DNA of 11,808 bases, from NCBI GenBank assembly GCA_905210845.1, contig CAJLYG010000079.1, positions 1-11,808 of the forward strand, in the 5' to 3' direction. This document shows, one piece after another, positions 7,220-11,808 of this stretch. The position numbers and the translations under genes were made by a program. Under the pieces are notes generated by a model that was not told the origin of the DNA, did no database searches, and worked only from the letters and a program-made list of their open reading frames with translations. The first letter of the stretch is position 1; each line of letters begins with the position of its first letter. Origin of the DNA: an uncultured Prevotella sp. (GTDB taxonomy: Bacteria; Bacteroidota; Bacteroidia; Bacteroidales; Bacteroidaceae).

Positions 7220-7645
7220 TCATCTCAGGACCTTGATGATGATGGTTACCTTGGCCCATTCGCAGTAAGCGTCATACCGATCGTTGCGGTAATAGTTGTT
7301 CTTACCTGCCGTACGGGCATTTAGCATGTAGATCCGATGGGAAGAGTTTCCCTCGGAGTCGAGGGTGATAGTCAGTTCGTTGTTGTCCCTGCTCTCATGA
7401 TAGCTTCCCCTTTTTGCTTCGTCCCTGAAAACATCCAAGAACTTATTGGCATTGGGACTGGATGTTTCCAACACCTTAACTATCTTTTGGATTTGCCGGG
7501 TGGCAGGATCCCTGACTACGGCAGATGTGAACTTGCAGTTTCCTACGGTAGAGAAGTGCTCCACCATCTTGTCTATTTTGTTTTGGGCATATCCTTGAGG
7601 CAATAGTGCCATGATCAGGATGACGACCGTGATAATTCTTTTCAT
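7220..7645 (-). CDS. Small exported protein, possibly DUF5024-like, last gene of the sigma operon
   Basis: The 141-aa product starts with a clear signal peptide, MKRIITVVILIMALLPQGYA, with likely cleavage before Gln21. No lipobox Cys is present, so it should be free in the periplasm or secreted. The mature part (about 120 aa) has alternating beta-like stretches, including KFTSAVVRDPATRQIQKIVKVLE (38-60) and the final KVTIIIKV. It resembles small Bacteroidales proteins that follow ECF sigma/anti-sigma pairs, which I recall being called DUF5024. That assignment is from memory and unsure. It starts 4 bp after the preceding stop, so it is cotranscribed with the sigma pair. It may be a target or a modulator of the sigma system. 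No enzymatic motif is visible. Confidence 0.8.
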   Translation of the reverse strand: MKRIITVVILIMALLPQGYAQNKIDKMVEHFSTVGNCKFTSAVVRDPATRQIQKIVKVLETSSPNANKFLDVFRDEAKRGSYHESRDNNELTITLDSEGNSSHRIYMLNARTAGKNNYYRNDRYDAYCEWAKVTIIIKVLR

Positions 7646-7649
7646 GTTC

Positions 7650-8204
7650 TTATTCCTTTAAAAGTTCTTTGATCCTTGCCTTCTCCGTGGGATCGTCAAT
7701 ATGGTTGATGACATTTTCTTCTGTCTTGTTGATGAAGTCCTGCCCTTCCACTTTTTGCTCGATCTGGTTGGCGTCGGCTATCGTACATTCTATTTGTGAC
7801 TTGATTTGAAGCAGGTTATCGTTTCGCTTTCCGTTCTCAATGACATAGCTGCCTCCATACCGCTGGGCGAGTTGATCTTTCTGATGGAGGTTCCATGTGA
7901 ATGTTGCCCCGATCAGGATCAGGGAGATGGCGGCTACTTGGAGGATCATTTTGCGGTGTATGACCTTCCATCGTGTATGCCGTTCCCTATTGCTTCTGGT
8001 GGGCTTTTCCATGCGGATTGCCTTTCCATCCCTTGGCTTGAGGCGTCCGATCGCGCTGAAGTCAACGAACAATGACTGGTACCTCTTCCATGCTTTAGGA
8101 ATGTCCTCTTGGGCAAAGAAGGCCTCAAGTCGTCGTTCCTCCTCTAAGGTTGTCTCCCCTTTGAAGAATTTATCAATGAGCTGTTGTATGTTGTCTGTAT
8201 TCAT
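7650..8204 (-). CDS. Single-pass membrane protein, probable anti-sigma factor
   Basis: The 184-aa protein has a charged N-terminal cytoplasmic half containing LIDKFFKGETTLEEERRLEAFF (9-30), a pattern common at the start of Bacteroidota anti-sigma proteins. One membrane helix follows at about 87-104 (ILQVAAISLILIGATFTW), then a periplasmic tail of about 80 residues rich in charged and Asn/Gln residues. There is no FecR domain, no zinc-binding HxxxCxxC motif and no TonB-linked partner nearby, so it differs from the usual FecI/FecR pair. Its ATG overlaps the sigma factor stop in ATGA (8201-8204), which implies translational coupling and stoichiometric expression. The anti-sigma role rests on topology and position. 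Confidence 0.85.
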   Translation of the reverse strand: MNTDNIQQLIDKFFKGETTLEEERRLEAFFAQEDIPKAWKRYQSLFVDFSAIGRLKPRDGKAIRMEKPTRSNRERHTRWKVIHRKMILQVAAISLILIGATFTWNLHQKDQLAQRYGGSYVIENGKRNDNLLQIKSQIECTIADANQIEQKVEGQDFINKTEENVINHIDDPTEKARIKELLKE

Positions 8205-8689
8205 CTGTTATTCTCCTTTCCCCAATTGCTGAGATATTGTTTCCTGATTGTCATTCTCGCCCTGCTGATCGCCTTGCGTATAGCAGTCTCCGTGAGTCCT
8301 GTCAGCTTGGCCATATCGCTGTATTCCATTCCTTCCATGTGCCTGAGTCGCATGAGCAATCGTTGCGAATCTGGGAGCTTGTCGATGAGAGCCATCATCT
8401 TCAGGATGCTTTCCTGTTCGGCATTGTCCGAGGTTTCTTCTGCGATATCTGTAGTGAGTGCGGATACAGGCTTCCTTTTCCGGATCTTGTCCAAGGTAAG
8501 ATTCCGGGTCAGCACATACGCCAAGGAGGTGATGGGGGCATGGAGCTGGTCACGCATTTGCCAGAGCATGAGCATGGCATCTTGCGCCGTGTCCTCTGCC
8601 TCGTCCCTATTGCCTAAGTATCTTTTGGCGATAGCGACCATCTTTGGGCGCAGGCTTGTGGCCTCTTGCTGGAAATCCTCGGTCGTCAT
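8201..8689 (-). CDS. ECF-type RNA polymerase sigma-70 factor
   Basis: The 162-aa protein is a two-domain extracytoplasmic-function sigma factor. Region 2 covers about residues 6-75, with NRDEAEDTAQDAMLMLW (27-43) and the -10-binding segment LTRNLTLDKIRKRK (60-73). A linker spans about 74-96. Region 4 covers about 97-152 with a helix-turn-helix, MEYSDMAKLTGLTETAIRKA (121-140), and the closing helix ISRARMTIRK (141-150). It starts 13 bp after the lipoprotein gene and ends overlapping the next gene by 4 bp. ECF factors are normally held inactive by the cotranscribed anti-sigma factor and released by an envelope signal. The order, with a DUF2807 lipoprotein first, suggests envelope or surface sensing. 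Whether it autoregulates is not visible from a second promoter-like site. Confidence 0.95.
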   Translation of the reverse strand: MTTEDFQQEATSLRPKMVAIAKRYLGNRDEAEDTAQDAMLMLWQMRDQLHAPITSLAYVLTRNLTLDKIRKRKPVSALTTDIAEETSDNAEQESILKMMALIDKLPDSQRLLMRLRHMEGMEYSDMAKLTGLTETAIRKAISRARMTIRKQYLSNWGKENNR

Positions 8690-8702
8690 GGATAGGATTG
8701 GG

Positions 8703-9494
8703 TCAGAATTGATTCAACTCCGAAGTGTCTATTTTCGATAATCCAGAGGCATTGATCTTGGCATCATCGGCAGTGCCGGATATCTTGAATTTTCCTACGC
8801 CACTGTTCGTGCCCGTCAACTTCTTGCAATCCACTTTCACGAAGAGGTATCCTGTGCCTTTGTTCGTGAAGTCAGCCGTGTCTCCTTTGAATGATGTATT
8901 TACTTTCCCTGTGCCTGAATTGCTGATCTTCAGGCGATCGGAATGGACGGTTAAGTTGGCATTTCCAGTCCCTGAATTGGTGAAGGTCGTTTCTTTCGAC
9001 TCGATATTACTTTCAAAGGATCCTACGCCAGAGTTGAAGATGGTGACCTTATCGGATTTCAGCTGGTTGATCTTCAGATGGCATACGCCAGAAACCTTGA
9101 TGTTTTCCTCCGCAGATTGCAGGAACGGAGCATCGAACTTTGAAACTCCGCTGATCGTAATGGCATTGAGATGAGGGGCGGTGATCCATATTTCCGCGCT
9201 CTTTGAGGAACCGTGATAGTTCCTGTCTCTGGTTCGTGCCTCGATGATTAAGGTGCGATTCCTAACGGTGATGTCTGCGATGATGTTGATGCCGTCTCTT
9301 TTCCTGACACTATATTTGTTGCCTTGAGTGAAATGGACATTGGCGGCGCCACTGCAACTGATCGCGTTAAAGTCGCGTAGAGCGAGGGTCTTTGTGTAGG
9401 AGGGCACCTCCTTCACGATTTCTTTCTTACTGCTACAAGCCATCAGGCTGATGGATAGAGCTAACATGATGAGAAGAGTCATCTGCTTTTTCAT
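8703..9494 (-). CDS. DUF2807 (putative auto-transporter adhesin, head GIN domain) lipoprotein
   Basis: The 263-aa product has a lipoprotein signal peptide with lipobox LMAC and acylated Cys20, so it is anchored to a membrane, probably the outer membrane. After a short linker, residues about 38-260 form the DUF2807 head GIN region, starting RDFNAISCSGAANVHFTQG (40-58). The C-terminal half repeats a beta-helix-like rung about every 18-20 residues around NSGVG or NSGTG (153, 173, 192, 211, 230) and ends NASGLSKI (248-255). The fold is expected to be a right-handed beta-helix. The function of the family is poorly known despite the adhesin name. It is the first gene of the operon, ahead of the sigma factor. 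That makes it either a target or a sensor component. No catalytic motif is seen. Confidence 0.92.
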   Translation of the reverse strand: MKKQMTLLIMLALSISLMACSSKKEIVKEVPSYTKTLALRDFNAISCSGAANVHFTQGNKYSVRKRDGINIIADITVRNRTLIIEARTRDRNYHGSSKSAEIWITAPHLNAITISGVSKFDAPFLQSAEENIKVSGVCHLKINQLKSDKVTIFNSGVGSFESNIESKETTFTNSGTGNANLTVHSDRLKISNSGTGKVNTSFKGDTADFTNKGTGYLFVKVDCKKLTGTNSGVGKFKISGTADDAKINASGLSKIDTSELNQF

Positions 9495-9542
9495 AATCTT
9501 TCAGTTTTAAATCCTTTTGTAATGAATACGTAGAGGATGTCG

Positions 9543-9557
9543 TTTTGTGACACAAAA
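9543..9557. promoter_or_regulatory. Perfect 15-bp palindrome, operator candidate
   Basis: TTTTGTGACACAAAA is a perfect 7-bp inverted repeat around a single A. It covers the predicted start site and most of the -7 box of the leftward operon, and lies 13 bp from the -33 element of the rightward promoter. The half-site TGTGA-like core recalls Crp/Fnr-family sites, but the spacing is much tighter than theirs. A dimeric regulator bound here would block leftward transcription. Confidence 0.5.
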
Positions 9558-9560
9558 ATA
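9553..9560 (-). promoter_or_regulatory. Probable promoter (-7 box) of the lipoprotein/sigma operon
   Basis: The minus strand reads TATTTTTG, an exact TAnnTTTG match, 58 bp upstream of the ATG at 9494. Start of transcription would be near 9546. I find no TTTG at the right distance for a -33 box, so the promoter may be weak or need an activator. Confidence 0.5.
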
Positions 9561-9569
9561 AATATTTAT

Positions 9570-9600
9570 TTTGAAAAGTCGGTGATAATCGTTAACTTTG
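9570..9600 (+). promoter_or_regulatory. Bacteroidota-type promoter of the phosphatase-mutS unit
   Basis: TTTG (9570-9573), a 19-nt spacer and TAACTTTG (9593-9600) match the -33/-7 consensus exactly. Initiation should be near 9607, giving a leader of about 19 nt before the ATG at 9626. Confidence 0.8.
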
Positions 9601-9625
9601 CAATCAATAATTTGATGATAAGAGT

Positions 9626-10927
9626 ATGAAAAGAATCATTGTTTCGATTTTGGCATTTGCCTGTGTGCTTTCCCTCTCTGCACAAAGTGCGCGACAGGAA
9701 ATCTTACAAAATAAGTGTTTGTCTGGCAGTAACCTGTTGGCTTATCCCGGTCCATTGCAGGCTAAGCTCACTCCAGCCCCGAAAGGTTATACTCCTTTCT
9801 ATATCAGTCATTATGGACGGCATGGGTCTCGTTACCTGATTGGGGCGAAGGCTTATGACTATGCCGTCCAAGTACTGGGTCGTGCAGACAGTCTGGGCAA
9901 GCTAACCCCCAAGGGCAAGGAGGTGTTGAGAGATGCCATTCTCTTGCGCCAGGAAGCCCACAACCGTGATGGGGAACTGACCCAGTTGGGTGGTGAGCAA
10001 CACCAGGCCATTGCCAAGCGTATGTTTGAGCGCTTCCCTCAGGTGTTTGCAGGCAAAACGCCAGTGGATGCCAAGAGCACAGTGGTGATCCGTTGTATCT
10101 TCTCGATGGAGAATGCCGTGCAACAACTGATTCGGATGAATCCACAGATACAGCTCACTCAAGATGCCAGTCAGCATGATATGTACTATATGAACGCTGA
10201 TATCCCGAACTTCTGGGAGAAAGTTTACCCGAAGGAAGTAGGTCAGAAATACGAGGCGTTTGCCAAGAAACATCGTGATTGCTCCCATCTGATGGGCGTA
10301 TTGTTCAATGACACGGCTTACGTCCATCACGAGGTGAGCGTGGAGAAACTTCGATATCGCTTGTTTGAACTGGCCAATAGCATCCAGGGGACAGAGCTCC
10401 GGCATCGGATTAATCTCTATGATATCTTCACCGATGATGAGATCTATAATGGATGGTTGCTGAATAATGCCCGTTGGTATATCCAGTATGGCCCTTATCC
10501 TGGGAACGGTGGCATTGCTCCATATTCCCAGAGCAACCTTCTGCGCAAGATCATCGAGGAGTCGGACAGTTGCATGCAATATCCCCATCCCGGCGCGACC
10601 CTTCGCTATGCCCATGAGGTGGATGTCATGCCGCTTGCCTGCCTGCTTGAATTGGACAACTGCGGGAAGCAAGAAGCCGACTTGGAAAAGGTGGCTGGTT
10701 TCTGGAAGAATTACCGCATCTTCCCCATGGCTTGTAACATACAGTTCATCTTCTACCGTAAGTCAGCCCAGGACAAGGATGTGCTCTTCAAGGTACTGCT
10801 GAATGAGAATGAGGCGCGCCTGCCGCTAAAGACCGACCAGGCTCCTTATTATCATTGGAAAGACTTCAAGGAGTATTACTTGAAGAAAATTAATCGTTTC
10901 GCAACACATTATGTCTATGTCAGATAA
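9626..10927 (+). CDS. Exported histidine-type (acid) phosphatase, clade 2
   Basis: The 433-aa protein has a signal peptide ending LSLSA with cleavage before Gln20. The histidine phosphatase signature YGRHGSRY is at 63-70, with His66 as the predicted nucleophile and Arg65 and Arg69 binding phosphate. A second motif, [17 protein letters not shown] (117-133), matches the conserved LTxxGxxQ region. The proton-donor site reads [10 protein letters not shown] (328-337). It has His330-Glu331, where acid phosphatases and phytases have HD and MINPP-type phytases have HAE. The family removes phosphate from phosphomonoesters, in some Bacteroides members from inositol polyphosphates. The substrate here cannot be fixed because of the altered donor motif. 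It acts in the periplasm or on the cell surface. Its last 17 bp overlap the start of mutS, so the two share a transcript even though their functions look unrelated. Confidence 0.9.
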   Translation: MKRIIVSILAFACVLSLSAQSARQEILQNKCLSGSNLLAYPGPLQAKLTPAPKGYTPFYISHYGRHGSRYLIGAKAYDYAVQVLGRADSLGKLTPKGKEVLRDAILLRQEAHNRDGELTQLGGEQHQAIAKRMFERFPQVFAGKTPVDAKSTVVIRCIFSMENAVQQLIRMNPQIQLTQDASQHDMYYMNADIPNFWEKVYPKEVGQKYEAFAKKHRDCSHLMGVLFNDTAYVHHEVSVEKLRYRLFELANSIQGTELRHRINLYDIFTDDEIYNGWLLNNARWYIQYGPYPGNGGIAPYSQSNLLRKIIEESDSCMQYPHPGATLRYAHEVDVMPLACLLELDNCGKQEADLEKVAGFWKNYRIFPMACNIQFIFYRKSAQDKDVLFKVLLNENEARLPLKTDQAPYYHWKDFKEYYLKKINRFATHYVYVR

Positions 10928-11808
10928 GGGGTTAACCCCCATGATGAAACAATTCTTCCAGCTGAAGGCGAAGCATCCTGATGCCCTGATGCTGTTCCGT
11001 TGTGGAGACTTTTATGAAACCTATTGCGAGGATGCTATCGAGGCATCCAAGATCCTTGGCATTACCCTTACCCGCCGTAATAACGGTGGAAACAAGGGAA
11101 GTGCAGAGATGGCGGGCTTCCCCCATCATGCTTTGGATACTTATCTTCCTAAGCTGATCCGGGCTGGGAAGCGCGTGGCAATATGCGACCAGCTTGAAGA
11201 TCCTAAGTTGACGAAAACCCTTGTCAAGCGTGGGATCACAGAACTCGTGACGCCAGGGGTGGCGATGAGTGATAATGTCCTCAATTATAAAGAGAACAAT
11301 TTCTTGGCGGCCGTCCATTTTGGGAAGGCTGCTTGTGGCGTCGCTTTCTTGGATATCTCTACGGGAGAGTTCCTGACAGGTGAGGGAACCTATGATTACG
11401 TGGAGAAGCTATTGGGTAATTTCGGTCCGAAGGAGGTGCTTTATGACCGGGATAAAAAGCACGATTTTGAACGCATCTTCGGCACGAGATATTGTGTGTT
11501 CGAACTCGATGACTGGGTCTTTACCGAGCAAAGTGCAAGGCAAAAGCTTTTAAAGCACTTTGGTACGAAAAGCCTGAAGGGATTCGGTGTTGAGCATCTC
11601 AAGAACGGCGTGATTGCCGCAGGTGCCATCATGCAGTATTTGGAGATAACCCAGCATACGCACATTGGGCATATCACTTCCCTTTCCCGGATCGAGGAAG
11701 AGCGTTATGTCCGCTTGGATAAGTTTACGATCCGATCCTTGGAATTGCTGCAGCCCATGCAGGAGGATGGCTCTTCCTTGCTGAATGTCATTGACCAGAC
11801 GATTACCG
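10911..11808 (+). CDS. mutS: MutS, DNA mismatch repair ATPase, 3' end missing
   Basis: MutS finds base mismatches and small loops after replication and recruits MutL. The 299 complete codons present include the mismatch-recognition domain I (about 8-125). GDFYE is at 32-36, where Phe34 and Glu36 form the F-x-E pair that stacks on the mismatch. [19 protein letters not shown] and [11 protein letters not shown] follow. The connector domain II begins near 135 and the start of the core domain III is reached at [13 protein letters not shown]. The Walker ATPase and clamp regions are beyond the window. The start is ATG at 10911 or 10917. A later start at the MM pair (10941) is unlikely, because the LTPMM segment before and across it is conserved in MutS, as in the E. 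coli HTPMM. The start therefore lies inside the phosphatase gene, suggesting translational coupling. Confidence 0.97.
   Translation, partial: MSMSDKGLTPMMKQFFQLKAKHPDALMLFRCGDFYETYCEDAIEASKILGITLTRRNNGGNKGSAEMAGFPHHALDTYLPKLIRAGKRVAICDQLEDPKLTKTLVKRGITELVTPGVAMSDNVLNYKENNFLAAVHFGKAACGVAFLDISTGEFLTGEGTYDYVEKLLGNFGPKEVLYDRDKKHDFERIFGTRYCVFELDDWVFTEQSARQKLLKHFGTKSLKGFGVEHLKNGVIAAGAIMQYLEITQHTHIGHITSLSRIEEERYVRLDKFTIRSLELLQPMQEDGSSLLNVIDQTIT

Noticed and set aside
7026..7259. A 77-codon minus-strand open frame with a repeating GHLPQA/KVISRK peptide.
   Set aside because: It is the 22-bp DNA repeat read through. Because 22 is not a multiple of three, the peptide cycles through all frames with a 22-residue period. 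Its start lies inside the secreted-protein gene and no promoter or family supports it.
9902..10672. Minus-strand open frame of 256 codons.
   Set aside because: It is a shadow of the histidine phosphatase gene, with no domain, signal or promoter.

Overview
The window looks like core chromosome of a Bacteroidales bacterium. Several lines of evidence agree. Three promoters have the Bacteroidota form TTTG-N19-TAnnTTTG, two with an exact -7 box and one with a single mismatch. The IspG is the long form with an inserted domain. The other genes include a DPP5-type S9 peptidase, a DUF2807 (head GIN) lipoprotein, an ECF sigma factor with a membrane partner, and a MutS with Bacteroides-like sequence. 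The MutS, DPP5 and small secreted protein sequences, and the 22-bp intergenic repeat, suggest the Parabacteroides/Tannerella/Porphyromonas side of the order. That placement is an inference. No mobile element, tRNA, rRNA or CRISPR array is visible.

Left block (1-4665, all minus strand, read leftward). An unrecognised 215-aa protein with an internal duplication is followed by a housekeeping cluster: rpoN (sigma-54), a PAP2-like membrane protein, purE (purine synthesis) and ispG (MEP isoprenoid pathway, truncated by the window edge). Gaps are 10, 50 and 0 bp, so the last four are probably one transcript. Its -7 promoter box lies just downstream of the 215-aa gene.

Middle (4666-7219). The dpp5 gene encodes a periplasmic dipeptidyl-peptidase with its own strong-looking promoter. 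Upstream of it is a 400-bp non-coding stretch. This holds that promoter, a leftward rho-independent terminator and a tandem array of six 22-bp units that decays towards one end.

Regulatory operon (7220-9494, minus). The order of transcription is head GIN lipoprotein, ECF sigma factor, single-pass membrane protein (probable anti-sigma factor) and a small secreted protein. Gaps are 13 bp, a 4-bp overlap and 4 bp, so this is a tightly coupled envelope signalling unit. Its likely promoter carries a perfect 15-bp palindrome over the -7 box.

Right block (9570-11808, plus). A divergent promoter drives an exported histidine-type phosphatase whose end overlaps the start of mutS, which runs off the window.

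Nothing here is a clearly new defence or mobile system. The items most worth checking are the 22-bp repeat array, the palindromic operator candidate in the divergent region, the sigma/GIN operon and the duplicated fold of the unknown protein.
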